From Capronia americana (lineage: Eukaryota > Ascomycota > Eurotiomycetes > Chaetothyriales > Herpotrichiellaceae), in NCBI GenBank assembly GCA_016110215.1, contig JADWQD010000018.1:806001-870000 (forward strand): DNA of 64,000 nucleotides, written 5' to 3'. Shown here one piece after another: positions 10,482 through 21,563 of the stretch (the first letter of the stretch is position 1; each line of letters begins with the position of its first letter). The notes under the pieces are model-generated. The model did not search any database and was not told the DNA's origin. It worked only from the letters and a program-made list of their open reading frames with translations. The position numbers and the translations under genes were made by a program.

Positions 10482-11462
10482 GGTGTATTCGAATCGCGAA
10501 GTAGTTGCAGATCGGGTACCATTGCTTGAAACGAGCGACCCTGGTCAAGTTGGAGATTGAAAAGAGCGTGGAGAGTTGGAATAAACAGTGTGAAATGGAA
10601 AGGCGAGATAGGGCAAACATATGAGTATCCACGGAAAGAGAAAGACGGCGAACCAGAAGAAAGCTGGGCAGAAAATGACTCAAATGGAGGAAGGAAAGAC
10701 ACCGCCTCGATATCACCCTCACCGTTGTCTCGTTGGGCATAGATCCCATATCTTCTTTCGAACGCAACCTCCATGGCTGTTCGACTTCTTTGGGGTTGGA
10801 ATGTCTCGATGCTCCAATAGCATTCCCGTACGGGGAGAAAGTCCGATCTCGGGCTGCGGCCACTCGCCGCCATCGAAGTTGTCGCTTGGCTGATTGGACC
10901 ATCCTTTGCCGAGTTACCCTTTCCTGGTGCCAGTGGCCAATGACAAGATGATGAAGATAATTGGGGGAAATTTTCAGCGTCCTGCGTCACACTGCGCAGA
11001 CGGCACATCCGGCGGTGGGCTTGGGTGGTTCCGACGGAACAGCATCCCGCATATATGTGGTAGTGTTTCCGTGGGAAGACGAGCGTAAAGACCGACTTGA
11101 CACTGCGGAGCGTTGTGAAGACCTGGCGATATATTCAAAGATGGAGAATTGAAGCTCAGCGCTGACTGCGACCGTCATTTGAAAGTGAATGACGTCACCT
11201 ACTCATCGCGAGGCTGACCACCTCCCGGCGTCGGGAGCCACGAGGCTGAGCCAGTTCCACGTAACCATGTTTTCCTAGTCGAGACCTTCGCTGTAAGCAG
11301 CAGAAGAGGGGAGATCCGCGTCCCATATGATAAGGAGAAGATAGTAGCCTTGGGGCAGGCAGTAATAACTCTATTTGCAGTAGAACCACATTGCATGTGG
11401 ACATGGCCAAGATTGCTGATACTTGTTCCAAGCACATCAACGCCGCCAAAGCCTCAGGCACC
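10482..11462. other. upstream region of the DHA1 transporter
   Basis: About 980 bp between two minus-strand genes. Pyrimidine- and purine-rich tracts follow immediately upstream of the transporter start (10540-10720), typical of a fungal 5' leader. No other gene was seen. Confidence 0.4.
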
Positions 11463-13151
11463 TTACAACTTTGACCCGGGCTTCCCAGTCATTGTTTTCA
11501 GCTTCGCCGCCAGTTCGCGTCGCAAGATTTTGCCCGAGGGTGACTTCGGGATTGCATCGAGGACATAGATTCCTCCTCGGAGTTTCTTGTGGTTGGCAAC
11601 TCTGGCATTCAGCCATGAGTGAATACCCTCAACAACTGCCTTCTCGCCTCGGGCCTTCGCCTTTTGATTGAGGACGACAAAGCCTACAGGGACATGTGTT
11701 GCTTGCTCCTCAACCCACAATGGCACAACGCAGGAGTCCTCCACATCGGGATTTTCAAGAAGCTTCCCTTCCAACTCCGATGGGATGACTTGCAGTCCCT
11801 TATACTTGAACATTTCCTTTATTCGGTCCACAATGGTCAAATATCCCTCCGGGTCGATCGTTCCAATATCTCCCGTCCTGAACCATAGTCTGCCGTCCTC
11901 ATCGGTCGCGTAGCTGTTTTTAGTTGCCTCTTCGTTTCGATAATAGCCTTTTGTCACGTTCGGACCGCGACACCACAGCTCCCCGGGCTTCGTTGAGCCG
12001 TCCGCTTCATATCCAGTGTCTTGCAACGTCTCCGGGTCAACCACTCTGTACTCCATGTTGGGTGTGATGTTGCCGACTGTATGTCGCTTCTCGGGTCGGT
12101 CAGCAGGAGTAGCTGCGCCTAGCGGGCTCGTCTCCGTCATGCCCCACGCTTGCAGACCTAGTACGGTTGTCCCGTACATTTTCTTGAACCGTGCCTCGAC
12201 AGCTTCGCGAAGTTCCACGCTCAACGGTGCCGCAGCGCAGATGATTCTCTTGAGACTGCTGAGGTCATATTTGTCCACCAACGGATGTTTGGCGAGCAGT
12301 AACATGACTGGCGGGACCATGTTGACGGATTCAGGTCGATATTTCTGACAGCAAGAGAGGAACAATTCGGGGTCAAACCGAGGGAGCACCACGGCTGTAT
12401 TGCCCACATACGTATTCATGCAAATGAAGGACGTCAGACCGTAGATGTGACTGAATGGCAAGAATGTCACTGTTGTCAGTTTGCCTGTGGTCTCGAGTGG
12501 CAATTGTGCCATCCACTGTATGATGTTGGAAACGAGGTTTTTGTGCGTGGTCATCACTCCTTTCGCGCGTCCGGTTGTCCCTGAAGAGAAGCACATGATG
12601 GCCAGGCGATCATCGGCTTCGCTCGGTTTAATGCTGACGAGGGGACTGGGTGGACAGTTATCTGCCAACTTTTCCGCCGTTGCGCTGCCCTTCTTGTCCC
12701 ACGCTCCATCCGCCTGGATGATCTGGATAGAAGGGTCAAATTTGATAGCCTTCTCTGCTGTAGCAAGGAGCGTAGAATGTGAAATCAGGTACTTTGCTCC
12801 GCTTGTCTCGAGCTGCGCCTGTAATTCCATTGGGGTATAAGCGGCACTGACGGGCGAAACCGTAGCGCCGCAACCCAAGACGCCATAACAGACGATAGCA
12901 TAGTCGATGCTGTTGGGGCTGAAGAAAGCGACAACGTCTTTCGGTTTGACTCCAAGATCCCTCAAGCCCTGAGCTAGCGACCGTGTCCTTCGCTTGATCT
13001 CGCCATAGGTTCGTGCGGCGCCCGTGACAGCATCAATGAAGATTGGTTTGTTTTCAGGCGTTTTATTCGGATTTGAAAAGAGGTAATCCAGCAGATCACT
13101 ATCCACCAACCGGACGGGTGGATATGACGATCGGTAAATTCTGGAAGGCAT
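11463..13151 (-). CDS. peroxisomal acyl-CoA / 4-coumarate-CoA ligase-like enzyme
   Basis: Single exon, 562 residues, ATG at 13151. ANL-superfamily adenylating enzyme: phosphate-binding loop FSSGTTGRAKGV at about residues 188-199, AWGMTETSP (A5), the YRTGD-type motif as FRTGDIG, the hinge DRIKEMFKYKG, and the C-terminal catalytic-Lys motif PKSPSGKILRR. It activates a carboxylic acid through acyl-AMP to its CoA thioester. The protein ends in Ser-Lys-Leu, a canonical PTS1, so it should act in peroxisomes, as do phenylacetyl-CoA ligases and side-chain activating enzymes of fungi. The substrate is not readable. A cytosolic plant-type 4CL role is unlikely given the PTS1. Confidence 0.92.
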   Translation of the reverse strand: MPSRIYRSSYPPVRLVDSDLLDYLFSNPNKTPENKPIFIDAVTGAARTYGEIKRRTRSLAQGLRDLGVKPKDVVAFFSPNSIDYAIVCYGVLGCGATVSPVSAAYTPMELQAQLETSGAKYLISHSTLLATAEKAIKFDPSIQIIQADGAWDKKGSATAEKLADNCPPSPLVSIKPSEADDRLAIMCFSSGTTGRAKGVMTTHKNLVSNIIQWMAQLPLETTGKLTTVTFLPFSHIYGLTSFICMNTYVGNTAVVLPRFDPELFLSCCQKYRPESVNMVPPVMLLLAKHPLVDKYDLSSLKRIICAAAPLSVELREAVEARFKKMYGTTVLGLQAWGMTETSPLGAATPADRPEKRHTVGNITPNMEYRVVDPETLQDTGYEADGSTKPGELWCRGPNVTKGYYRNEEATKNSYATDEDGRLWFRTGDIGTIDPEGYLTIVDRIKEMFKYKGLQVIPSELEGKLLENPDVEDSCVVPLWVEEQATHVPVGFVVLNQKAKARGEKAVVEGIHSWLNARVANHKKLRGGIYVLDAIPKSPSGKILRRELAAKLKTMTGKPGSKL

Positions 13152-14613
13152 TGAAACCGCTGAATTGAGTTTCCAGGGAAGGTATTTGAAAAAAGGATTA
13201 AGAGACTAATATGACGCGCTGCAAATACCAGGAACAGAACGTGTGAATGAAAGACTCTGGCACCAGGATCTACGCCGTCCTTAAATGCCAGGACATTGAT
13301 GCCTTGAGACAGCCACTTGGAGCAGCTGACGCTCAAACACTCTGTAAGCAGCCAATTTGACCTGATGCTAGGATTCAGCTTAACGGCCCGGAAGTGGAAG
13401 TGGGACTTTGTCAGCTTATGGTTTCCAGGCTAATGGCGATCGAAAGGGGAAGCCCGCTGAACGACGGGAGCCGCGCGTTATCCGTGGTGTTACCGTAAGG
13501 TTCGGCTGCAAAGGTCGGTTCGTAGAGCATTGCAGTCACCACCGACCCCGTTACCCTTAACGACAGGTGACGCCTCGTGGTCGTCCGAAAATATCCGCCA
13601 AGCTCATGGCGCCCAGTCCCGCCAATTCATGGCTCGGCGACAAGAATGAAACCTCGGCCAAAACGCACTGCTATGTATGTCATTCGTCGACCGGAGGCTC
13701 CAGTCATGATACCGAGTACGAAAGTTAAGAAAGGTGTGTTGTCTTGCGGCGAACCACGATTCAAATTACACGAACGGAGTTTGCAATCTTTCCAGCATGC
13801 CCTTGATTTGTGGTGTTGCCTCGGCCGTAACTGCTCAATGTGTAGTGGCTCCGACTAGGTACGGATCACGTGACTACGGAACCCTGATATTGTGACTCAG
13901 TTCGGAGGATATGATGATCCAGAGGAGTCCGGGGCGACCCCTGGCTATATAGTGACTAGGCCTATGCTGACCTTGGTGGCGTCATTACAGTCCCTCCCAA
14001 TCACAATATACAACTCGAACACCCTTAAACTAAATTTCTTCATCGCACACAATGTCCCCAATACAGCGAAAGCGCCATTGAATGCCAAACAGAGTTACCA
14101 TGTGGCTGCTTGACTGCTATAGCTTTAACCTTTGGACGGAGATTCCCTACCAGAAAGTGCACAAGACATCCGAGACCGCCGTAAGAAGGACAAGACACAG
14201 AAGCAAGGGCTGGATGCATGGGAAGGCAGCTTCAAAGAGCTCTTCTTACTGAACCGCTTCAGCCCTGCGGCCCAAAGCTATGTTTCTTTTTCTAACCTTG
14301 TCAAGGATAACGCTCTGGTGGCGGTATTCTTGCCGCCTCAGTTTTCTGCAGGAACAGGGTTTCCGCCACTCTGCTTGGTTGGTCATGGCCAATGTCGGCG
14401 CAATTGTTCAGACCGTGGACCGGCCGATCGGTGGCCGGACCTCGAAGTTTCTATGATCCCAACACCTAGATTCGCCTTGTGTGCGGCACATGCTTGTAAT
14501 AACGAGCAGTTTTGCCTGGCGACAGCACCCGGAGTTGGGAGGCCCTGGACTACCCTACTTCTCGCCTCCTGAATTCCCGAGTCCAGCCAGTATTCTACAC
14601 ACGGTGTCTGGAT
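13152..14613. other. 1.46 kb intergenic region
   Basis: This holds the 4CL-like promoter and the 3' end of the galactokinase gene. A CACGTG E-box lies near 13867. An open frame at 14132-14572 (plus) starts only at TTG and shows no family pattern, so no gene is called. Confidence 0.45.
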
Positions 14614-16164
14614 CTATACATCAAGGGCGTCACCGACGATCAATGATGATCCCTGGCTGGGTTTTGAAATGACAATGGCCTCCTCGAGCTTCTCCTTGGT
14701 GATGTCCGGAAACTTCTTGTAGTAGTACTCTTGCTTAAGAGCTTCGGTCACAGCATCAACCTTGTGCTGCGGCACTAGGTGCACTGTACAGCCTCCCCAA
14801 CCAGCACCTGTAAGTCGAGTCCCGTAAGCCCCGGCCTTGTGCGCGATTGCACAGATCTCATCGATCTCGGGACAGGAGCATTCGTAGACATCCCGACACG
14901 AATCCTGCGTCTTGTTCATGAGGTCGCCGAGATATAGCAATTTTTCTTCATCCAGCTTTCCAGATGTGGTCAATGTATCGCGGAATTTGAGTACACGCCC
15001 AGCCTCTTCTAGGACATGTAATGCTCTCTGCCTCAGCTTGAAGGATTCCGCTCGGATCGGGAACTTGGACATGTACTCCTTCTCTAGTGCCTCGACTGAA
15101 ATACCCAAGATGTTGGCGATATCATCCCTCGTATAGCTCTGCTGGTCGAGCTGTGACTTGATGATATCAATCATCGCATCCACTTGAGATGCCACGGGTT
15201 CGTCCAAGCGCCCTTCCTTTCTCATGATTTCCTCTTGAAAGTTCCGCAAACAGAATCCAAGGGAGCTCTGGTCTGGGTTGAGAGCAACGTCGTGCAACTT
15301 GGCGAGAACCACAGTTGCCAGGGTACATTCCACAACTCGGAGGTTGTAATGTATCGGCGCCGTTACAGCCTTGTCGGAGGTGACGAATGACTGAGCAACC
15401 AGAAAAGTAACTTCTGGGTTGGATGCCGGGACAGGGACATTCTCTGCAGAGAAGGTTGGGAAGAACCGGCAATAAAGTAGAAATCCTCTCTCTGAGAAGA
15501 TAGAAGCTGCTTGATCCATGCCTCCTGAAAAGACACCCACAGAACGTTCTGACACTATACAAAGGTCAAGGAGGTCCTGCTTCGAGATGTTGTGGCCATT
15601 CGCCGCCATAACGGCAAGAGCCGAAGCACAGACAAAAGCTGCACTGCTGGACAGGCCGCCTCCGGCTGGGACATTTCCGTCGATAAGGAGTTCCATGCCA
15701 CGGGGTTCGAAAGAGTCGCCGAACCGTTTCCGAAGATACTCCATCGACCCTTTCAGTCCTGCCAAGAAGTAATTGCTCCAGGAGTGGTTCTGCCGATCGA
15801 CGTCGACTGTCCCCGAGCTTGGTATCGTATATTCACTTGGGGGATATTTGTTAGGGTCGACATTGGCAATCTTAACTGTGGGATCGGGTGTGCCGTCGTG
15901 TTGGAGGACACGGACAGCGATGAGTACGTCAACCGTGACGGCAGCCGGCAGGACGTTGTATAGCGAGTAATCAACATGTTCACCAATGATGTTGACCCTT
16001 CCAGGACTTCGAGACACAAACTCTGGCTTGTGTCCGTATTTGTTTTTGAAGGTCCCGATCAAGGTATTGAAGCGATGTCGCAGCTCGGAAGGCACCTCGT
16101 TACTCTCACCAGCTCCTGCGTATACATGGTCGAGGTTGTCAACCTTCGGCACCAATGCAGCCAT
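14614..16164 (-). CDS. GAL1: galactokinase
   Basis: Single exon, 516 residues from ATG 16164; codons upstream are open but lack an ATG. It phosphorylates galactose to galactose-1-phosphate, first step of the Leloir pathway, in the cytosol. GHMP-kinase motifs in order: galactokinase signature GRVNIIGEHVDY (55-66), ATP-binding GGGLSSSAA (168-176), the catalytic Asp in GGMDQ (Asp218), and the C-terminal motif TRLTGAGWGGC. The spacing and length are those of an active enzyme. There is no sign of the Gal3-type loss of a Ser-Ala pair (SSSAA is intact), so a catalytic rather than purely regulatory role is expected. Confidence 0.96.
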   Translation of the reverse strand: MAALVPKVDNLDHVYAGAGESNEVPSELRHRFNTLIGTFKNKYGHKPEFVSRSPGRVNIIGEHVDYSLYNVLPAAVTVDVLIAVRVLQHDGTPDPTVKIANVDPNKYPPSEYTIPSSGTVDVDRQNHSWSNYFLAGLKGSMEYLRKRFGDSFEPRGMELLIDGNVPAGGGLSSSAAFVCASALAVMAANGHNISKQDLLDLCIVSERSVGVFSGGMDQAASIFSERGFLLYCRFFPTFSAENVPVPASNPEVTFLVAQSFVTSDKAVTAPIHYNLRVVECTLATVVLAKLHDVALNPDQSSLGFCLRNFQEEIMRKEGRLDEPVASQVDAMIDIIKSQLDQQSYTRDDIANILGISVEALEKEYMSKFPIRAESFKLRQRALHVLEEAGRVLKFRDTLTTSGKLDEEKLLYLGDLMNKTQDSCRDVYECSCPEIDEICAIAHKAGAYGTRLTGAGWGGCTVHLVPQHKVDAVTEALKQEYYYKKFPDITKEKLEEAIVISKPSQGSSLIVGDALDV

Positions 16165-17355
16165 GTTGAGTGCAGAGGCGAAGCTCAGCGGCCTCTGGCT
16201 TGAACTGATACCTTCTCCCACCCGCTCTGTTGCTCTTCGTTGCTATGACGTCGGTCGAAGTGAGTCGCGTGCTCAAGCTGAAAGCAATGATCAGCAGACA
16301 AACATGATGTGATCGAGCACCCTCCTGTAATTGCCCGTTTATATGCGAGCAATTTCTGCCAGCGAGTCCAACACTGGACAGAGTGACGACCACGCTTTCA
16401 CAAATGACGATTGTCCAGGGCTAGGCGGGAAAGCGGAAAACTCATGTTTGTTGAACGGAGAACAAGTGGGGTATCTTCGCCGATGGCACTACGGAACGGA
16501 AAAATGATGACGCCGAGGGTACCGTCACATTGCCATTGCACGCATCCTTACACGATAGTCGTACTCCTGTATTGACAGACGTTGCTTAAACCCAATCTGC
16601 GCCAACTAGAGAATCGAAACGTCCCATCAGCCAGGCCCTGCAGTCAACGACCTTTTCGTGGGACGTACTTGTGACCATCCCCACGTGCTCTGCAGGATGA
16701 CATCCTCGGTGCTCCACATAGCCCGGGCTGGCTCTCTTGGTCGTACCGACACAGCTCTCAATGAGCTCTCAGGATATACTAGTATCCTTCGGTTGCCATT
16801 CTGTGAACCCCACAACGCAATTCCATGCCCTACGCAGTTTCACGCTGGGGAGGCTACCCAGTACAGCTTGGGTTTTCAATTCCCATTACTCGGTACTTGT
16901 CCTCCATCTTCTTTTGAGGGGCTGGCGACTGTACCAGCTCTGGCCTCTACCTGAAGCAAGATTCTTTGACTAGGTTTCTACATCGGCCACAGCCAGACGA
17001 GCACTAACAAAACTACTAGCAACATACGGAATGAGCCGAATGCCAGCCCCATCAAATATCAGGAGCAACCTTATTACTAAGCATCGCGGCATGCAGTTAT
17101 ATACTCCGCCCCGCGTCAGGCACACTAGCGGTGGTCGTCACGCGGGCTAAGTCACAAGGAGACAGCTCCTTCAATATGCATGAAAGATTGCTGGCAAGGC
17201 CAGAAGCATCTTCGAGAAGGTAAGATTTCCCCCTTTACGAGTTTACTCTCATGCAGGCTGCCCTCTCTTATTCAACCGCTGGCCGGACGTCATCTGCCTA
17301 ACCATCGACTCTTATAGTATACATATGTTTTAGTCACTACGGTGCAACCAGCACT
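16165..17355. promoter_or_regulatory. shared divergent promoter region, galactokinase / DUF3468-like gene
   Basis: About 1.2 kb separates two divergently transcribed genes. No open frame with family features and no repeat was seen. Confidence 0.45.
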
Positions 17356-19077
17356 ATGATACCTCAAACAACATCTCAAGGCACAATCCAGTCCCCTGAG
17401 AGCGAGCTACTCTGGATCCCTCACGATGCAGGAAGTATGAAACACTCGCCGTACAAGCGGACAATCTTCTCCCACGTACAGTCGAACCGCCATGCACAAA
17501 AGCGTCGCGCGGAAGCAAAAGCCTTACGGGCGTCCGCTCTGACCGGGCGGACTTCTGCTTTGAGAGATCCGTCGCTCCGGAGCACTGCTGAAAAAAGGGT
17601 CCGACCCGATCGTGTCCGAGAGTCTAGTGGAACTTCCCAGCAGGAGCGCCCCGGTAATGAGACACAAGCACCCCGGATCTACCATGAAACTCGCAAACAC
17701 CTTGTCGGGGCCGTCTCGCCGCTCTCGTTTGTGGGAAAGGGAAACTCGGATCCGTTCCATGCTCACTCGATTGCAATTGGCCCTGAAGAGAACGGACTCC
17801 TTGCCCTATATCGTGACTACGTCTTGCCATCGATGTATCATCTCCGAGTAAAACACAAGAACTTCAACGACAAGAACCTAAGTGACCTTGCAAGTCGAGA
17901 TTGGCAGGACAATGTAGCTGGCTTACAAGAGAAAGGCACAGCACTTGGTACTTTGGCCCGTTTTGGAGCCATCGCAGGTCGAGTCGATCACGGCATGCAG
18001 CAAGTGACCCTGAGATTCTTAGGAGAAAGCACTCGAATACTCATCGAGAAGATTTTGCGAGAACAAGACCTAGATAACCCTGTCGATTGCTTGCATATCA
18101 ACATGCTGTTCAATACGGAAATTATCAATCAAAACGTCCACGGGGCGGTTGCTCATGGCAAAATGTTTCGCTATATCTTCAGGTCCCAATGGAACCAGCG
18201 AAGACTCGACTACAAAATGCTACTGTACCAACTTCACAACGATCTCCAATTGTCCTCGGCCTTTCTGACCCGGCCCATTTTCGATGTGGATAACTGGTTA
18301 CCGGAGGTCTTGAAGCCTCTGTGGGATGCCGCTGCTCCATATTTCCCCGCGTTTTCCGGCGTTGAAGATGAGATGGAGGAGGACATGGATCCTGCCATTG
18401 AACACGAAGCCCTCGTACACTGGTTCAAGCAACGTCGCCGAATGATGCGTTATGAAGGTTTATCTGCCGAGGGCGTAACCGTCCCACCGTTGCCTCTGGT
18501 CGCCACTTCGTTTATGGCTTCGTCGTTCCTCTTCCACAGCCGAATGATCAACCATTACTTGGACACGCAGGATGAGCTTGAGCATGAGGAACTATGTGAT
18601 GAGGCCAAAAGCCAACTTTTTGCACGACAGTGTCTGGCATTGACCGCTGTGCAGCTTCGTCGTTGGACAGGCTATGCGCCGCAGATCATGGGTGTGCCAA
18701 TATACGATAACGATCGATTCATGAATGCACTCAAGCACGCCCTGGAGCAATGTGAGGCCTCTTCAGCTCGAGCAAATACCGAAAAATATCTCAACACGAT
18801 GGTATGGGCACTGTATGTTGGTGCTTTGGTGGAACGCGGCCCAGTTCTTGAACAGATGCCAACAAGTCAGCAGTGGTTTAACAGTAAGCTTGCGGAATTG
18901 GCGATCAAAGTGCAAGTGATTTCGTGGAATAATCTGAAAGCCATACTCAAAAGGTTCCTGTACGAAGAATCTTTGATGTCGCAGGGATCGATGTGGTTCG
19001 AAGAGCACATACAAAGCTTTAAGCAGAGAGAAGAGGTTCAGCGCTCCGTGGACGATTTTGAACCAGGACTACCATGA
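17356..19077 (+). CDS. fungal DUF3468/Fungal_trans_2-like protein without zinc cluster
   Basis: Single exon, 573 residues. The N-terminus carries a basic stretch (KRTIFSHVQSNRHAQKRRAE, about residues 34-53) followed by a disordered Arg/Ser-rich region. From about residue 125 (PLSFVGKGNSDPFHAH) the protein is mostly helical with the DPF and YRDYVLPSMYHL patterns common to a large Pezizomycotina family related to the C-terminal half of fungal Zn2Cys6 regulators. No C6 cluster is present. A regulatory role is a guess from that relationship; no target is inferable. The assignment is by pattern only. Confidence 0.65.
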   Translation: MIPQTTSQGTIQSPESELLWIPHDAGSMKHSPYKRTIFSHVQSNRHAQKRRAEAKALRASALTGRTSALRDPSLRSTAEKRVRPDRVRESSGTSQQERPGNETQAPRIYHETRKHLVGAVSPLSFVGKGNSDPFHAHSIAIGPEENGLLALYRDYVLPSMYHLRVKHKNFNDKNLSDLASRDWQDNVAGLQEKGTALGTLARFGAIAGRVDHGMQQVTLRFLGESTRILIEKILREQDLDNPVDCLHINMLFNTEIINQNVHGAVAHGKMFRYIFRSQWNQRRLDYKMLLYQLHNDLQLSSAFLTRPIFDVDNWLPEVLKPLWDAAAPYFPAFSGVEDEMEEDMDPAIEHEALVHWFKQRRRMMRYEGLSAEGVTVPPLPLVATSFMASSFLFHSRMINHYLDTQDELEHEELCDEAKSQLFARQCLALTAVQLRRWTGYAPQIMGVPIYDNDRFMNALKHALEQCEASSARANTEKYLNTMVWALYVGALVERGPVLEQMPTSQQWFNSKLAELAIKVQVISWNNLKAILKRFLYEESLMSQGSMWFEEHIQSFKQREEVQRSVDDFEPGLP

Positions 19078-19853
19078 TCTTCCTTCACCAAGAGGGCTGG
19101 CAGCCGTTGATCCAAGCTTTGTCGCGTACCAGCCGTGCGATAAAGGCCGAGCTCCAGCGGCCTGAGTGAGACATATTGCTCAAGGATTGGACTCAGCGGA
19201 AGCGGAATTCACCCCCACTTCCATAGAACATGATGTGGTTCAGATATATTTGACCGGCTGATCAAACGAAGTATCTAAAGTGTCAGAAGTTGCTCGGCTG
19301 ACATGCCCCGCAAGCACGAGGTGCAAACGACCTGACACAAGGGACGCAATGATGGACTTGACCATGATTAGGTAGTAGATCAGGTAATGCGACGCGGTGT
19401 GCAGGTGTCACTAGTCATTCAAACCTCGACAAAGGTCAATTCACCAAGTACAAGTTGACGATACAGTAGATGCCTTTGAGGTGGACTTGAAAGCAAGGCG
19501 AATGGTAAAATGGAAAGGAGGAATCTCGACAATCACTTGCCGCTTGGTCTTCGCTCGAGTTGCTCTAACTTCAATAGGCTAGCTTGACGCAGCAATTACG
19601 TCTTCGTGTTTGCCGTTGAGCGCATCTGTTGATCCAAGGTCGAGCCACTCGCTTGGATTGACCTTACATCGAGCGGAACTAGACAGTGCTCTTGTATCGC
19701 GTCTTGCTTTTATCCCGAGGGAATTCATGATACGCTCAGCAGAAGCGTACTGTTTCGCCCTCAACTAAGGCAGGCCTCCGCCGCCCAGGCCCTGCACCCG
19801 CCTTCCCCGAGCCTCATCTCCTCTTCTCCTCTTCTCTAGCCCTTGACCTCACA
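19078..19853. other. 776 bp intergenic region
   Basis: This is the 3' region of the previous gene and the promoter of the RING-CH gene. A CT-rich tract (about 19810-19842) lies just before the start codon, a common fungal leader feature. No gene was seen. Confidence 0.5.
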
Positions 19854-21155
19854 ATGAGTTCCGAAGACTCTGACACAAGTCTGCTGAACAATCCCTCCTC
19901 AGCGCCCCAGAGTCCTCCCGAAGAGCCAAGTTCGCGACCACCTGCTCCCTCACGTGCATCAACATTCGGAGCAAAGTGCTGGATATGCATGAGCGACAAG
20001 AGTGAAGATGACCCCAATAACCCTCCTGTCTGGCGCTCGCCATGCTCTTGCAGTTTGACTGCTCACGAAGCATGCCTGCTAGACTGGGTAGCCGACCTGG
20101 AGAACCCGAAGAACAAGAACAAACAGTCAGGCCCTATCCAGTGTCCACAATGCAAATCTGAGATCAAGATATCAAGACCGAGAAGCTACGTGGTAGACAG
20201 CCTTCGCACCATCGACCGTTCCCTTGGGAAGTTTGTGTTACCTGGCTTGGGGCTCTCTTTTGCCGGTTCGCTATGGGCCGGAGCGTGGTTTCACGGCTTT
20301 CAATCGGTCTATTTGGTGTTTGGACACAATGACGCAGATCGAATATTCAGATACGCTGTTTCCCGCCCAGAGTTTGTCTGGATGTACAGCCTAATACCGA
20401 TCAACCTGATCCTGGCCCGGACAGATTATGCCGACTTCGCCTTACCTGGCAGCAGCCTGATTCTGCTTTCCACTCAGATTACCGACAGCTTCGACATTGA
20501 CTATACTATCTGGCCCCCTCTACCAAGCACAGTGTTTGCCTGCCTTCCAGCCATGAGGTCATTCTACAATTGGTGCTATCATAAGGCCTTCTGTGACCTC
20601 AACAGGAAGTGGTTGGCAGAAGTACAACCTAGTCACGAACTACAACGTGGTGAAGCGCAAGCTGAGAATGTGGAAGATTTTCAGGAGGAAGAGGCGCAAG
20701 AAGGAGACATGGTTCTTGAAATCGAGATCAATGATCATGGCGCGGTCCTGGAGGAAGATGAGGCAGGCGCACCAGAAGGTGCTGCTAACGGCGGAGGTGG
20801 AGCACAAGGCCAGCAAGAGAACCAACACGTTCAGCGAATATTGCGCCAAGAATTCATAGAGACTGGCAGCATCGGACAGACTATCCTTGGCGCGTTAATG
20901 TTCCCGGCGGTCGCAGCAGGAATGGGCAACCTGATCAGCTATGCTCTACCCACATCGTGGCTAACGTACCGAAACTACACGAATGGTCGGCCAGGGCTGC
21001 TGTCCACGAAGTGGGGCAGAAGTGTGGTTGGTGGATGTCTATTTGTGGTGCTCAAGGATGCATTAATGTTGTACTGCAGATGGAAATTGGCGCAGGGACA
21101 TCGCCACAGGAGGATCATGAACTTCGACAAGCGGACGAAGAAGTATTCGGTGTAA
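19854..21155 (+). CDS. RING-CH (MARCH-type) membrane E3 ubiquitin ligase-like protein
   Basis: Single exon, 433 residues. The C4HC3 zinc ligands are Cys42, Cys45, Cys64, Cys66, His71, Cys74, Cys97 and Cys100, the RING variant of membrane-bound MARCH ligases; the Trp that packs against the E2 is present (LLDW). After the RING, hydrophobic segments near residues 128-145, 170-200 and 340-410 indicate several membrane passes, with an acidic/Gly-rich loop (about 265-320) between them. By layout it resembles MARCH5-like proteins of mitochondria or ER; the membrane cannot be assigned. The spacing between Cys66 and His71 is shorter than in animal MARCH proteins. Confidence 0.88.
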   Translation: MSSEDSDTSLLNNPSSAPQSPPEEPSSRPPAPSRASTFGAKCWICMSDKSEDDPNNPPVWRSPCSCSLTAHEACLLDWVADLENPKNKNKQSGPIQCPQCKSEIKISRPRSYVVDSLRTIDRSLGKFVLPGLGLSFAGSLWAGAWFHGFQSVYLVFGHNDADRIFRYAVSRPEFVWMYSLIPINLILARTDYADFALPGSSLILLSTQITDSFDIDYTIWPPLPSTVFACLPAMRSFYNWCYHKAFCDLNRKWLAEVQPSHELQRGEAQAENVEDFQEEEAQEGDMVLEIEINDHGAVLEEDEAGAPEGAANGGGGAQGQQENQHVQRILRQEFIETGSIGQTILGALMFPAVAAGMGNLISYALPTSWLTYRNYTNGRPGLLSTKWGRSVVGGCLFVVLKDALMLYCRWKLAQGHRHRRIMNFDKRTKKYSV

Positions 21156-21563
21156 TATAAACTGAAGGAGGGCTCAGCAAGCGGGCAACGAATGATGAAA
21201 TGACGTCGCCACGCGAGCAAGCAAGCAAGCGATTGAGCTGTGACGAACCGCCAACGTCTTCACTCAATGATAGATACCCAATGAGATGGTACAGAGCACT
21301 GTTCAGGCGGACGTCTAACTTTCTACACTGTCTGGCTCAATTGGAGTGGCTCGGGCCGTCAGTCGCAGCAAGGCTGACACGTACAAACACGCCAAGCGTA
21401 GCCTTGCTGCCAGAAACTTTGATAGCAGAACTTGGAGTTCAATGAAGCTGGCCGTTCAATAATAGACATCTTATCCTATTTTTCTTGTTGCGCCCTTTGC
21501 CCCTTTGCCCTACGAAAGTCACTACAGAGTCTCCCTCTCCCCTATCTGCATCCAACTACCGAG
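21156..21563. other. intergenic region before mL40
   Basis: About 400 bp with the 3' end of the RING-CH gene and the mL40 promoter. A CT-rich leader (21480-21560) precedes the start. No gene was seen. Confidence 0.5.

Noticed and set aside
14132..14572. Open frame between the 4CL-like and galactokinase genes
   Set aside because: Begins at TTG only, and no recognisable domain or conserved pattern.
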